Source: Liolophura sinensis
Taxonomy: Eukaryota; Mollusca; Polyplacophora; Chitonida; Chitonidae
Assembly (NCBI RefSeq): GCF_032854445.1
Contig: NC_088301.1
Coordinates: 50,083,187-50,147,186 of the forward strand
Direction: 5' to 3'
DNA length: 64,000 bases
In this document: piece after piece, positions 9,901-22,350 of the stretch
Position numbering within the stretch: position 1 is the stretch's first letter
Layout of the letters: each line of letters opens with the position of its first letter
Made by a program: the position numbers and the translations under genes
Notes under the pieces: generated by a model
Told to the model about the DNA's origin: nothing
What the model saw: the letters and a program-made list of their open reading frames with translations, nothing else
The model's database searches: none

Positions 9901-12900
9901 AATCCAAAAGTGAACATCATACAGCAACTCATCTGAACCATCTGCCTTGTAGGTCTGTGATAAAAAAGAAGTTTTCCAGAGGCATTGATAATGACCTTAT
10001 AAACAGAAAAATATTTTACAGGATGGGAGGTTTACTGACATCAACAGCATATAGCTCTAAAATGGTAAGACTGTACACTACATGTAAACATATGAAAGAG
10101 GCTATTTCAGCCTCTTACTTGCTCATCAAATCATTTTTTTCTTCTTCTATCTACCAAGAGTGGCTTAAATTGTTGACCTTCAGAAAATATCAGACTTGTG
10201 CCTGTACTATTTATAGTCCTAAAATTATTCTAAAGTTTTAAAATGTTAAATGATAACACCTTCACAAATGACTTGTGTTTGACCAGTTTTGTGCCAAAAA
10301 AAATGTTCAAGAAACTAAGAATGGTTTACCTTTTTTTTTTTCAGTATAATCAACCGTTTCTGGAAATCTGAAATTATACTCACATTAAGGACAATATAGG
10401 AATCCCCCGAATAGAATTTCCCATAATCTTCCTTGGGCCATTCTGTGACTTTGAATTTCTGTAAGAAAAAGAAGTTGCAATAAAATATCTCCTGGTCCCA
10501 TGAGCCATCAAAATGTTTCCACCAACTGTCAATAATAGCCACATCCAGCATGACTGGAGGACTATTCACATGCTACGTGAAACTACAAGAACACCCATTT
10601 ACTGACTATTATATACCTTAGAAATAAAAGAATAGTTATGTCATTTCTCTGTATGACTATATGCCATTACATTTCATAATTCACAATCACATTTTACTTG
10701 CATAAAACCAGCCATTAAGGGTAGATAAAACCAGGAAGCTACCACTCTTTACTAAGAAGGCAAACAAACTTCTCAAAGATAACCCATATCCTGGCCACAG
10801 CAAGTGTTAAGTTTAAATCTCAACCTCTCTGGCAAAAAGCAAACCTTTCGCACAAATGACTGCTTTATATTACAAAGAAAAGCAACGTATGACTATTTCA
10901 CTTTCTAAACAACACTTTTTATCTAACATGAAATAGGGCCTACTCTTTTGACTCTCTATTCACTTTACATTTAACACGTGCTCACAGATCAACATGTATG
11001 GTGCAAGTGCAGAAAGACTGCATATAAGCCCTTCTGACCACCATTTACAAAAGAGATCCTTTACTTAGGTCAGGGGTTAGGAGCGTGATATGCCTGTTGC
11101 TTTAACAGGAATACCTGTGTTTAAAAGGACATCTCAAACCGCCTTTGCACGTTTTTGGCTCGATCACCATGTGGGTTTCTACCAAGATATTATCTGTATA
11201 TGTAGATCTGACATTAATCCTCCTGTCTTATTATAGATATGATGAAAGAATCCATCTCTAAAGCTGGTGTCATCAGGCTAATCAAATTTGTATCCAAACT
11301 TCTGTGACAATATAAACAGCAATCATCTCTGATGAATGGTCAATCAATAAACCCCACTTTAGAACCACTCCTCCATCCCGTTATCATAGTTATTGGTGGA
11401 AAGTTATTGGCTTTAAACTGCATCTTGAAAATGAATTTTTTCACAAGGTTTCTTTTCTGCAACTTCCCTCGGGTTTCTTCTTTGAAAGCACTAAAACCAG
11501 AGTTATTAAGAGAAAAACTATCATTATCTCTGAATGAAAGCTCCAGTACTTGTAAAACTGATAAGCGTAAAAAATGTGGAGTTTCAAAACAAGCAAGGCT
11601 TATATCAGTAGTTCTATAAAAAAAATGCATGCATATATTAATACACTTGGAGTTTAAAAATAACAACCTCAGGGAGAAACAAACCAGAAAGTTTCTTGTA
11701 GTTAACGCCTTACACAAACAATACTGTATTTAGATGGCAAAATTAACCCACAACAACCAGACATATCTCACAGACCTGTCAACTTGAAATGCACTTGCTT
11801 TGGAAGGAGACTGACTTGTGTTCAGATCTGGTCTTCCTAAGGTGACTGTACTAATATCAGAGAATGTATCCTGTTATTGGTACAAGCTTGTACGAGCCAG
11901 GGTATTGTTTCAAGACTGGTATGAGCTTGGTCTGGTTTAAGGATCAACTTTCAAAATCTACATCCTTTATAACTGGGGCATATTGAAACCACAGTACATG
12001 TATATACACTATTTCTTGCCCCAGCGCAGAAAGGCAGACTAAACACTTTCTTGGTTTGTACAGCTACTGGAGAGTATAAAAGTAAACTTGCAAACTACTG
12101 TAAAGCATTTAAATATGTCAGTGGTGGACTCCTGTAGTCCACTTGACTTTATGGATTAAATTGTTCAGCCTCCACCACAAGGCCTTAAAATGACAACCAA
12201 TTAAGGTCTCCTTGCAAAAATATGAATGCCTGCTCCAGCCTACAGCCTGCATGGCCACCACATATGGGCTATGTGCTAGTGTACCAAGTGCCCGCAGATC
12301 AGAACCATTTCATACTATTCCGGGATATACTCATTTCCACATTTTTGTGCAGTGAATAGGACGGGATATTTAAAGGTCAATTTACAGCATGGCTAATTAC
12401 TGCGACAATTGTGCACTGTGAAACGATAGCTGCTCCAAGAGGACAGCATCCAGCACAACCATAAACATGCTTGTGTAAGCACAAAATGTATATGACATAT
12501 GCATGTAAGTCTGACACAAACAAAACATGCTATTACTTGAGCTTCAAATGGAATCGTCGCTACTACATTCACCATTTTACATACATGTTGTTTATTAAAT
12601 ACTGATTTTTTTTTCATTGTATTTAATTTTAGTAATGAAATATCAACTTACAGAATATTGCAATCAATATTTGTTATATCCTTATCCATTAAATTTACAA
12701 TTTATCCCACGCTATTCCACATGTTTTTGTAGACCTTTTTACTAAATATTACACCATTGTTGCACACATTCTATTTTAATTGATTTTTATCTTAACCTTA
12801 GAAGTTCCACAGCTGTTGTTTCTCTATTTATGTAACTATATATGCAACAGCCTGTTACATTTTAACATATTTTTCACACTATTCAACATGTAGGACATAG

Positions 12901-14192
12901 TACCTGCAGAATGTCACTTAATTTTACACAAATGTTACACATGTGATCTAATATCCAGTGTAAGTTCTTATTCCAACTGACTTTCTGACCTTTAAAGCAT
13001 ATTCCATTATCCAAAATATTTTTCATTCAGTTTTAAGAAACTACTTAATAAATACATCAACTTCCTCCCTCAAAGGTTACCTGTATTCGGTACGAGTAAG
13101 CCAAGTACTTACCACAATCCGCCAAATCTTCAGCCCCACACTACCACCAGCGCCTTCCCATGCTGGCTCTGACTGAGCTGATTCCTCTACAAGGGGAAAA
13201 AAAATAAAAAAACACATTAATACAGAAAAATATCAGCAGCTAGTCTTCATGAAACATTCCATGTATATGCATTTGTACAATACACATATGGTGTTTAACA
13301 CACGCATGTGTATCCAGTTTACATTCACACCATACTTATCAGCTCATAAATGGATATCATGGCCAAAAGCTGTGGACTGTTGATGGCTTGTACCCTTTTA
13401 CAGTTGACTGACAACATTTGCATGTCGGCTGATAAAGATTGACCAGATTACTTTTTTTTTTTTTACATGTATACCAGAAACTTTAAAATTCAAATTTCAG
13501 AGCAACTGTGAGCATGAAATTGATCCACCTTATTCAATTTTGTATAAAATTATACCCTACTACCTTACTTTTAACTTTCCTTTCAGTGTCCGACCCAAAG
13601 AGGGCTAAATTAGAATCCTTCCAATCGTACTTCTTTGGTTTCACTGAAAAACAATGAATAACCTCTATTTAAACACCCTTAATCTCCCACGATTTACCTG
13701 TTTTAACCTCTTTAATAAACTGTAGAGCATCCATTCATATTTGTCATTTGTATAAATCTTCATAGAAATCCATAAGAAATGTTTTGTGTCAACAGCTTAT
13801 GTGTGACCTTCTGTCCCTTTGTATTTTCTAGTCCTATGTTTTTGTGATACTTCTCGCAAGTGTAGTATGACTTCTGCCATGACACATGTCCATGTATTTC
13901 TGTAACAGGAACGATTGTGGAGAAAGTCCACATTTCCCATAAATTAGATGATAATTCAGTTTCATTTTATACACTACTCTGATACTGAAACAAGATTTAT
14001 TCTGCCTGTAAAGCAAAAATGCTAATCAGTGTGGGCTAAAGTACATGTATTTCGTGGTTTTGTAGCCTCTACACTTAGGGTTACAAGTAATAATCTATAC
14101 TATACATATTTGTATACTGCTTGCTACCACATTGTGTTGATTAAAATTGTTGTATAATCAATCATAATCAAAAAGTTTTCATACTCACTCAT
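6632..14192 (-). CDS. Gelsolin-like actin-severing/capping protein, three domains (gene A)
   Basis: Coding exons, read right to left: 14192-14189 (uncertain start), 13643-13569, 13186-13113, 10458-10384, 9954-9883, 9627-9500, 8890-8782, 8660-8550, 8395-8309, 7900-7818, 7498-7420, 7193-7098 and 6730-6632 (stop). All have AG/GT borders and a continuous frame giving about 363 residues. Domain G1 holds [52 protein letters not shown] and [11 protein letters not shown]2 holds GGAETGF and DVFILDLG. G3 holds [20 protein letters not shown]. Three domains without a villin headpiece match severin/fragmin and the mollusc 'gelsolin-like protein 2' group: Ca2+-dependent cytosolic severing and barbed-end capping of F-actin. 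The G2-G3 linker (exon 10) is Lys/Pro-rich, unlike the acidic linkers of B and C. Exon 6 contains a 96-bp tract identical to gene B. Confidence 0.92.
6879..6926. repeat. TA microsatellite
   Basis: An uninterrupted AT dinucleotide run lies just downstream of exon 12 of gene A, inside its last intron. Confidence 0.95.
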
Positions 14193-14260
14193 ATTGGCAG
14201 ATGGCTATTCAGATTCAGACAACCTGGTTGATGAAATAAAACAAATGTTCATCATATTAT

Positions 14261-14268
14261 GTCGGTCC

Positions 14269-14318
<50 letters not shown>

Positions 14319-14326
14319 GGACCGAC
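14261..14326. repeat. Perfect palindrome with TA core
   Basis: GTCGGTCCATGTA at 14261-14273 is followed by a TA run and by TACATGGACCGAC at 14314-14326. The whole 66 bp is self-complementary, so it can form a long hairpin or cruciform. It lies immediately upstream of the candidate start exon of gene A. Confidence 0.9.
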
Positions 14327-14480
14327 ACACACACACATATATATATACACACAATCTCATATATGAAATGTCAGACGTGGGTAATTAATTTCAAACATTC
14401 AGATGGCGCTTTCTTAATAACCTCTAAAGCTTTCAGATCTTTTTCTGGCTTTTCGATTCTGGCCAGTCTATGCAGGCATA

Positions 14481-14636
14481 TTTATTTATTTATTTATTTA
14501 TTTATTTGATTGGTGTTCTACGCCGTACTCAAGAATATTTCACTTATACGACAGCCGCCAGCATTATGATAGGAGGAAACCAGGCAGAGCCCGGGGGAAA
14601 CCCACGACCACATGCAGGCATGAGCTGAAACTGTAA
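14481..14636 (-). mobile_element. tRNA-derived SINE, partial
   Basis: The copy is in minus orientation. It begins with the complement of the CAAATAAATAAAT tail and contains the shared body (GCCGTACTCAAGAATATTTC, AGCCCGGGGGAAACCCACGA). An internal part is missing and the tRNA-like head is absent. Confidence 0.85.
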
Positions 14637-15210
14637 ATGCTACACGGTCCATTGTTGAATTGCTACAGAATTCTGTATTCTCATTACTCAGAAAGTGGTT
14701 GTATGTACTCATGACGAGTTGAGTAAAGGAAGCACTGTGTGAGCTATATGGATGTCTGCAACAACAAGTACACACCGCATGCTAACTGTACAACAACCAC
14801 AGTTACAACAAAAATACAGCCAGACATGCTACTAACAACAACAGAAATACTGAAGGTCATTACTTCAATTAGCTGGTTGGTACTATTACGAGGTTTTTCC
14901 CTGAGGTTTGGCAAAGCAGACTGTCAGATTCTCTTCACCTTCTTGGAAGAGCATGCATATTACGGACAGTGGTGCAGACATTAGCTAAAACTAGACATTA
15001 CATAGAGCAGAAGTGAAAAAAATTAACAACTACCCAATGATATACTGAAATGATGGTGATGTGCTGCCTGAATATTGCTAACAGAGAATTTTATCCATTA
15101 CAAAAGTCTACAGTCTTCTATCCTGGCTGTTTAAATATACAGCACTGCACACATATACAATTCAGAAATACTCACATTTCATACAGGTAAAAATATAATA
15201 TGAAGGACAC

Positions 15211-16150
15211 TGCTGAAGGAAGAATGGATGATTCAGCTAGGCTTGTTGCAATATCGTGGCCATATCATGCTAATACTGAAGGAAGAAAGGATGGTTCAGC
15301 TAGGCTTGTTGCAATATTGTGGCCATATCATGCTACTACTGAAGGAAGAAAGGATGGTTCAGCTAGGCTTATTGCAGTATTGTGGCCATATCATGATAAT
15401 ACTGAAGGAAGAATGGATGATTCAGCTAGACCTGTTGCAGTATCGTGGCCATATCATGCCAATACTGAAGGAAGAATGGATGGTTCAGCTAGACCTGTTG
15501 CAGTATCGTGGGCATACAGAAGGGAGAATGGATGGTTCAACTAGGCTTATTGCAATATCGTGGCCATATCATGATAATACAGAAGGGAGAATGGATGGTT
15601 CAGCTAGGCTTATTGCAATATCATGGCCATATCATGATAATACTGAAGGGAGAATGGATGGTTCAGCTAGACCTGTTGCAGTATCGTGGCCATATCATGA
15701 TAATACTGAAGGGAGGATGGATGGTTCAGCTAGACCTATTGCAGTATCGTGGCCATATCATGATAATACTGAAGGGAGAATGGATGGTTCAGCTAGACCT
15801 ATTGCAGTATCGTGGCCTTATCATGCCAATACTAAAGGAAGAATGGATGATTCAGCTAGGCTTGTTGCAGTATCGTGGCCATATCATGCTAATACTGAAG
15901 GAAGAACGGATGGTTCAGCTAGGCTTATTGCAGTATCGTGGCCATATCATGCTGATACTGAAGGAAGAATGGATGGTTCAGCTAGGCTTGTTGCAGTATT
16001 GTGGCCATATCATGCTAATATTGAAGGGAGAATGGATGATTCAGCTAGGCTTGTTGCAGTATTGTGGCCATATCACGCTAGTACTGAAGGGAGAATGGAT
16101 GGTTCAGCTAGGCTTATTGCAGTATTGTGGCCATATCATGCTAATACTGC
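15211..16150. repeat. 63-bp minisatellite, about 15 units
   Basis: The core TTCAGCTAG recurs at 15232, 15295, 15358, 15421 and 15484. Repeats then follow from 15536 to 16103, each exactly 63 bp apart. One unit is shortened to 52 bp (15484 to 15536). Because 63 is divisible by 3 and the unit has no stop in two plus-strand frames, long open frames of 21-residue repeats appear (15228-16277). Unit divergence is mainly single substitutions. It lies upstream of gene A coding exons, possibly inside its first intron. I regard it as non-coding. Confidence 0.95.
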
Positions 16151-16277
16151 GAGACGAATAGTGTGTACACAGCCTTTTACAATAAGCCTGTTAAAACACA
16201 CACGGCGCTTTTTTACACATAATCCCACTTATTTTCAACTTGAGAAAACACCTATGGGTATATCGAAAAACAGTTAA

Positions 16278-19060
16278 AATATGGCAACCTGTCTGGATCA
16301 CACTTTAATAATCTTATAAGAATAATCTTATAACATGGCAAACCTACACACAATGTAGGCCTACAGGTTGGCACAACAACAACAACATCATATAGTTTTG
16401 GGTCTTCCATTTGGACCTATTTGTGAAGGTCTTTATTATTACTCAAGTCTGTCAGCCCTCAATGATTCTAAAGTACACGCATAGCACAGTACAAGTATCA
16501 CAGTACAATATTAATGCTAATGCCTTGGGTGTTACACACCCTTGCATAAATCTGTCTACATTACCTTAACCACAGGGAAGGCAAGTTAATATGCTATGTT
16601 AATATGTTAAGCTTATCAGGTTGAATAATTCATATCAAAGTTAGCAGGAAGATAAAATCAGACAGCTAAATGATAAAAAGGCACCTATCAAGATCTCCAG
16701 AGCAGACTGACCTCAAGAAATCAGTTATGGACACACTGTGCAGTCTCTGTACAGCTGTAGCCACCTGCAATCAGGCCGTATCTATTGTGTTCTTATCCTT
16801 GTAACCTAGATAAAGCAAGGCATGCTTCATGGTCTCCATAGTAACTGTTTTAAAGCTATGGTTACTGGTACAGCACTAGTATTGATTAACTGAAAGCAAA
16901 GTTTCCTTGAAGTTTATCTAAAAATGCCCAAGCTCTGGTGTAGCCCTGACAATTAAGCCCTTGAAGGGAAGTTTATGCATCAACATTCTCCTAGCTCAGC
17001 CAGGCCCTTTGCAGGAAAAGGAAATTTAAATAGGTCAGGGGCTTGTCTTAAAGGGGAAGAAATTAAACTTAAAAACATGACACTATGGGCTAAAAACAGC
17101 CTGCTGCATAATTTTGCGATTTTTCCTCGCCATACACGTAGAGCCTGAAAACGGCAAAGCTGGCTTAGATCGATGAGTCCATGACTTCCTCCATCTTTAA
17201 CATCTTTTAATTTATGCTGGGGGCATGTTGCTTCTCAGCCAATGAGAGTCGTTAAAACTGCCGGTTTGTTCGTGTAAACTCGGAACCTATGTGCAACATT
17301 CCGGTTTCCCAATCATCAAGCGGAAAACGAACTGTACTGTTCGTTGCCTTCTGGGAAGACAAGTTCTACCGGAAATGTACAAACTGCACTTCGGCGGTTT
17401 CCGACAGCAATTCCCCTAACACAGAAGACTTCAGGACTAGTTCTTAGGTTCTTAGGATTTTGGCCCTGACTTTATTTACAATTTATCAACTTGAGGTACA
17501 TATTAGAATTTGTTTTGTGGCATGTACCTGCGAGGAAATGCATACTCTTTTCAATAGTATTTGAATGATATTTAAATTTTCTTCTCCTTTAAGAGTTTAG
17601 CTATTACATGAACTGGGCAGCCAGCATTTTTCCCTCCAAATAATGCAGACATAAACACGGAGTCCTGACAGTTCAACTTTCATACTTTTAAAATGCTTTA
17701 AGCACTGCATATACACCTATATAAATTCTCATTAAACAGCAAAGTCAAATGGTTAAAAAAAACAAACAAAAACACTTGTTTTAATACAATACTTAAGATA
17801 CAGTTCTGCCGTACTTTTACATCATTTAACAGATAGGTCACACTAAAAAAGATAAAAGTGTCAACTGAATTCCTTTGATGTTTCCTCTACAAATATAAAC
17901 TGACAGAATAAATGTTGGTAAACTATGTTTCTCTTATTATATAGGCCTAATTAAGAACAATAGTTCAGCATCTTTCCTTGATACACAGTGGCCATGAAAG
18001 GTTTACCTTTCACAGAATCTAAAAACAGTCAATAGCACTCTACTGGCTAAGTTGTTTTTACTTTATAATGTACAAGTCCTCAAACTGTGGCCTTCTCAAT
18101 TCATCTGCGAAGTGTCAACGCATTGGCGTCTACAGTTAGCTGAAGGATAGGCCTAATGTAACAATATGGGGTGGGCAACAAGATATAGGCCAACTCGTTT
18201 TTCCAAGCAACTGCGCTGTGCAACACTTGACAAATTCTGCCACATGCACCGTTTCTTTTGCAGATTGGGTAATACGTATCGATAATACGTTTGCTGCACG
18301 CAAAGAAAATTTAAGAACAAAAAAAGTCACCTCTTTGCTGCGTATGTGGAAAAAGGCTGGGATCGTCTTACTGGGTCGGTGGGGTAAAGACTTGCTCTCT
18401 CTGGACTAGACGGCACCCTCTCGTCACAGGAAAGTGATTCATCTGGTCAATCTCAGAGCGAAATCCTCCTAGTGTTGATAGCGGAGCGGGCGGGTCTATT
18501 CCGCGTTCAAGGGGGTGGGGGGAGGCGAGCATAGACTCGCACCCTGAAACTGTCACAAGAGGCAGGGACATTTCGCAAGATGAACACTCGACTTTAAATA
18601 TCAATCTCTTTAGGAATGTCTATCCCAGGTGAAGAGGAGATTGGACTGTAGTATATGCACGGATAATTAATCTTACTTGTTTGTGTAATAATACTGAAGG
18701 CGGTGTAATGCACTTATAAGTATGATCTGGGACTAATTTATAGCTTTGAGAAACCAGGTTCCTCGCAAGGAGCAAGAGATTATAAACAACATGTAGCTAT
18801 ATGGGCGATAGGCTGATTTCTGCCGATTACTAAAGTTTTAAGTACTGCAGGACATTGAATCTATCATATTTGAAGGCAGTAGATACATTCTGATTACTTT
18901 TCCAGAAAGAATTTCTTACCTAAAAGCTGTATTTTCCATTTTTTATGCCTTCTTCAATGTCTATCTCACTGGGGTTAAATTCACTTTGTTTCACCTCCAG
19001 TGCTCTAGTCACGTGGCCAAAGAGTGTGTTAATGATAGGCTCAGAGCAGCAATGACATCA
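16278..19060. other. Upstream region of gene A; no gene recognised
   Basis: The only signals are the possible minus-strand promoter near 17.2 kb and a short CpG-rich stretch at about 17.2-17.4 kb and 18.4-18.6 kb. Short frames such as 18604-18368 (minus) show no known motif. Confidence 0.3.
17204..17312 (-). promoter_or_regulatory. Possible promoter of gene A
   Basis: Read on the minus strand, two ATTGG (inverted CCAAT) motifs precede an A/T-rich CATAAATTAAAAG at 17216-17204. The local sequence is less AT-rich and has more CpG than its surroundings. It lies about 3 kb upstream of the candidate start exon of gene A, so a non-coding first exon would be needed. This is inferred from motif order only. 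Confidence 0.25.
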
Positions 19061-19273
19061 GTACCCGTACTCCTTACAGAGCATGAGTCGCTCTCTACCC
19101 TTCGCTTTACATCACTGCTAGCACCAAATTTGTTTGTGTTTTCTGACGTAACTTCCTGCCTCCTCACCATGACCCTAGTGTCCCCGGCGTTGTTCAAGAT
19201 GTCTATACAAAAATTTACTAGTGGTGGCAGTGGTAGAGAGCGACGCATGCGTTGTAAGGAATATGGATAGTAC
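19061..19273. mobile_element. MITE-like inverted-repeat element
   Basis: The left arm (about 19061-19102) and the complement of the right arm (about 19229-19273) share CCTTAC...GCATG.GTCGCTCTCTACC; 26 of 30 bases match in the core. The arms enclose about 130 bp. No transposase is present, so a non-autonomous DNA element is inferred. Confidence 0.5.
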
Positions 19274-19524
19274 CGAACAGTTCATGATAATAGCGAGGCG
19301 CCCATGGTTCAGAGACTCCCATACACAAGTGCAGGCGTTGCCGATCCCTCTATTGTATTAGTCCCAGGCATGATGTAAAATGTCACAATATTGTTTCGTT
19401 TATATCATTTACTCTGTACTTCAAGGCAACGTTGATTAAAATACATATAGGGCTATTGTCATATGTCATTGAAAGTGTGCATTTAGGTCATCCATGCAAT
19501 TACAATCTGGCATTGCAACCTTGA

Positions 19525-19527
<3 letters not shown>

Positions 19528-19586
<59 letters not shown>
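19528..19586. repeat. TA microsatellite
   Basis: A pure AT dinucleotide run of about 58 bp. Apparent open frames across it (Tyr-Ile repeats) are artefacts. Confidence 0.95.
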
Positions 19587-19589
<3 letters not shown>

Positions 19590-20886
19590 CTATACATATG
19601 GCTAGGTGTCGGAAGAGGTTTTATCTGAACTGAACTGGTGTTTTCAGGCCGATGCATGCCAGAATATGATAGGGCTGATTATACGTCGATCTGCTTATGT
19701 GTAAACTCAATTGACGTATACCGCAAACGAAAACTTAGCTGCACCAAGTTTTGATGCCGTCTTACATGCAGAAACAGATTTAAAGCACTGTTTATCTTTT
19801 CCATGACATATTGTTTCTAGAGCAATATTGTATGCATGACACTGAACATCTTTTAAACACAACACACAAAAGATTGTGCTAAATGCAAAAATTAGCATAT
19901 AAGGGCCTATAGAGCATGGAATTTGCATATGGATGTTTGAACACTTCATAGTGCTAACCAGGCATGTAGGTCATATCCCGAAACGTCTCCGAAACACAGT
20001 GCTCGACGCGGGGTCGCAATATTTGCCAAATCAGCTTACTCGGTAAATACTCGACCCTTAGTCGGCCCAATATTCAACATGCTCAAGGTTTACCAATGCT
20101 CCGCGGACGCTCACTATAGTCCGAAGGTCCATTATTAATCCAAAAAGGTGATACTAATGGATCAGTACTCCACAGCCGTTTATGTGTATAACAGTGTTAC
20201 CATATTATAGCTGCGTTTCTTGAGATGGAATAACCACCTGCGTCACACATTCATCATATTTCATTATATTTTCATTTCATTTTGTAAGAAATTTCTTAGA
20301 ATCGCGAAAAGCAAACAATCCTTTATTCCTGTAATTCGTTCATTAATCCGTTCTGTGACAGAAGGTTATCACCAATGTTCAGGGGTCTGTTCTATATAAG
20401 TCGTAAACTACACGTGGCCCAATTTCCATGACAACACATTTTTGAATAGATACATTACCATGGTAAATGCGCTTGAGGCAGCGTTGGGACAGCTTCGTAG
20501 AAGGTTTCCTGAAACAAATTACAGATGTGGCGAAGAATTTTGCAGATATATATGAAGTGCATATGGAGATACACCTGAAGGTGTACTGCACTTAAGGAAA
20601 TGCTTGCAGAAGTGTTTTGCCGAGATGTCCTGAAGACAAGTTTTGTCAACAGTAATTCATCAGTGGCCATTTCAACTTTACCTGTATGCCAAGGATGGAC
20701 GCATGGTTGTAAATTTTATGACTACGTGTAGTCTTTCGATTAACCGAATGGTAGGGTGGTTTATGGTTTAGAGATCGGTGTGGGCGTAAATGGCTGTATT
20801 ACGTCAGTACAGTACTATAAACCGCACATGCCACCTTGTATATAAATGCTCAAAATAGAACTATATATGCAAATTACCCCGTCATC

Positions 20887-21151
20887 GTGGCTTTCGTGGC
20901 TCAGTTGGTTAACGCGCTAGCGCAGCGTAATGACCCAGGGGCCTCTCACCAATGCGGTCGCTGCGAGTTCAAGTCCAAATCGTGCTGGCTTCCTCTCCGG
21001 CCGTAAGTGGGAAGGTTTGCCAGGAACCTGCGAATGGCCCTGGGTTCCCTCGGGCCCTGCCCGGCTTCCTCCCACCATAATGCTGGCCGCCGTAGTATAA
21101 GTGAAATATTCTTGAGTACGGCGTAAAACAACAATCAAATAAATAAATAAA
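20887..21151 (+). mobile_element. Full-length tRNA-derived SINE with target-site duplication
   Basis: The head carries a polymerase III A box (TGGCTCAGTTGGTTAACGCG) and a B-box-like GAGTTCAAGTCC. The shared body follows and the copy ends with CAATCAAATAAATAAATA. It is flanked by TACCCCGTCATC (20875-20886) and TACCCTGTCATC (21152-21163), a 12-bp duplication with one mismatch. The overall plan resembles tRNA-headed mollusc SINEs (MetaSINE-like). The family name was not verified. Confidence 0.88.
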
Positions 21152-21326
21152 TACCCTGTCATCCGCTGACGTTCTGGTTTATTTGGCAAATGTCGCTTTT
21201 TACTTGGGCCAAGTGTACGCCGATGTTAATTCTTAATTTCAAGGGGAGGTGGTGGATATACATAACAGCGAAGCTTCATGGTATACTTATGGTATGTCGT
21301 GACCTATCTTAACCTGTTTTAGAATT

Positions 21327-21652
21327 GAGTGAGCGCTTAGGGTTAAACGTCGTTCTTAACAATTTTTCAGTCATATGACAATGAAGGATTCCTTAGAGTG
21401 CATGTGATGTGCCTCCTTGTTGCAGGACGGATTTCCACCGCTCTTGTATTTAGTGCTGCTTCACTGAGACGACTTACCCAAGGCAAGTAACCCGCCCCGC
21501 CCGAGCCATTATACTGATACGGGTCAACCAGTTGTTGCACTATCCCCTTCATGCTGAACGCCAAGCGAGGAAGTTACAAGTTCCTCTTTTAAATTCTCAG
21601 GTGTGACTCGACCCAGGATGGATCCTGGATGTACCGCTCCCGAAGCGGACGT
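21327..21652 (-). mobile_element. Second dispersed repeat family, probably SINE
   Basis: It begins with GAGTGAGCGCTTAGGGTTAAACGTCG and CAATTTTTCAGTCATATGAC. It continues through a conserved body (GCCTCCTTGTTGCAGGACGG, CCATTATACTGATACGGGTC) and ends near a reversed B-box-like ...ATCCTGGATGTACCGC. A short copy of its tail is at 37803-37861. I recall this sequence as common in bivalve genomes. Confidence 0.65.
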
Positions 21653-22144
21653 TTTTGAACTGTCACGAATTATTTGGAAATGGACAAGATGGGCGGCGAC
21701 TTCCTGCGATTAATTATAAAAGAAAAAGTTGGTAAGAAGCCAATACGATATCACTGCGCACAACTAAGAATTATCAAGCAGCCGCCAAGAATTGCCCAAC
21801 AGGTACCACGCTTGTTCAGATACAGCGCTACTTTACCGTGCATGAAACCATAAAACAGGTATAGCCCACGACGTGTCACGGATAAAGGCGATGTGTCACG
21901 AAATGTGAAAATGTCCCAAAAGCGTGTCTTTTCCTCTTCTCACAGCATTCCCTATATTGCATCGTACCAACATCTTGCCTATACTTTGTGTAATCCTCAT
22001 ACAATCGTGATAAATTCTTGCCCACATTGTCTTTCAACCGTAGGGTCTGCGTACGAAACTACCATTGCAGCGCAGCTGTGGCGAACGGATTTTAAGACAG
22101 CGACCCCGATCAAGTAGTATTGGTTGTTACACTGCAACCTTGCA

Positions 22145-22350
22145 GTTGGTTTTTATTTATTTATTTATTTATTTCATTGATTTTTTTACGCCGTGCTCAA
22201 GAATATTTCACTTATACGACCAGCAATATGGTGGGAGGAAAACGGGCAGAGTCCGCGGGAAATCCACGACCTGCCGCGTGTTGCTGCAGACCTTTCCACT
22301 TACGACCAGAGAGAAAGCTAGCAGGAGCTGGGCTTGAACCTGGGATTGAT
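22145..22350 (-). mobile_element. tRNA-derived SINE, partial
   Basis: Minus orientation: TTTATTTATTTATTTATTT, then ACGCCGTGCTCAAGAATATTTC, then the body to TTGAACCTGGG, where the B-box-like region is cut. Short frames here (for example 22120-22449) are artefacts of the repeat. Confidence 0.85.

Noticed and set aside
11340-11717. 125-codon minus-strand frame inside intron 3 of gene A
   Set aside because: It falls within the intron between exons 3 and 4, has no known domain and overlaps a similar-sized frame on the other strand.
15228-16277. 349-codon open frame
   Set aside because: It is an artefact of the 63-bp minisatellite: two frames lack stops, there is no known domain, and an 11-bp deletion shifts the frame within it.
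20887-20990. Possible tRNA gene (A and B boxes), also at 46822, 47522 and 38712
   Set aside because: Each is continuous with a SINE body and an AAATAAAT tail, and a full cloverleaf is not kept.
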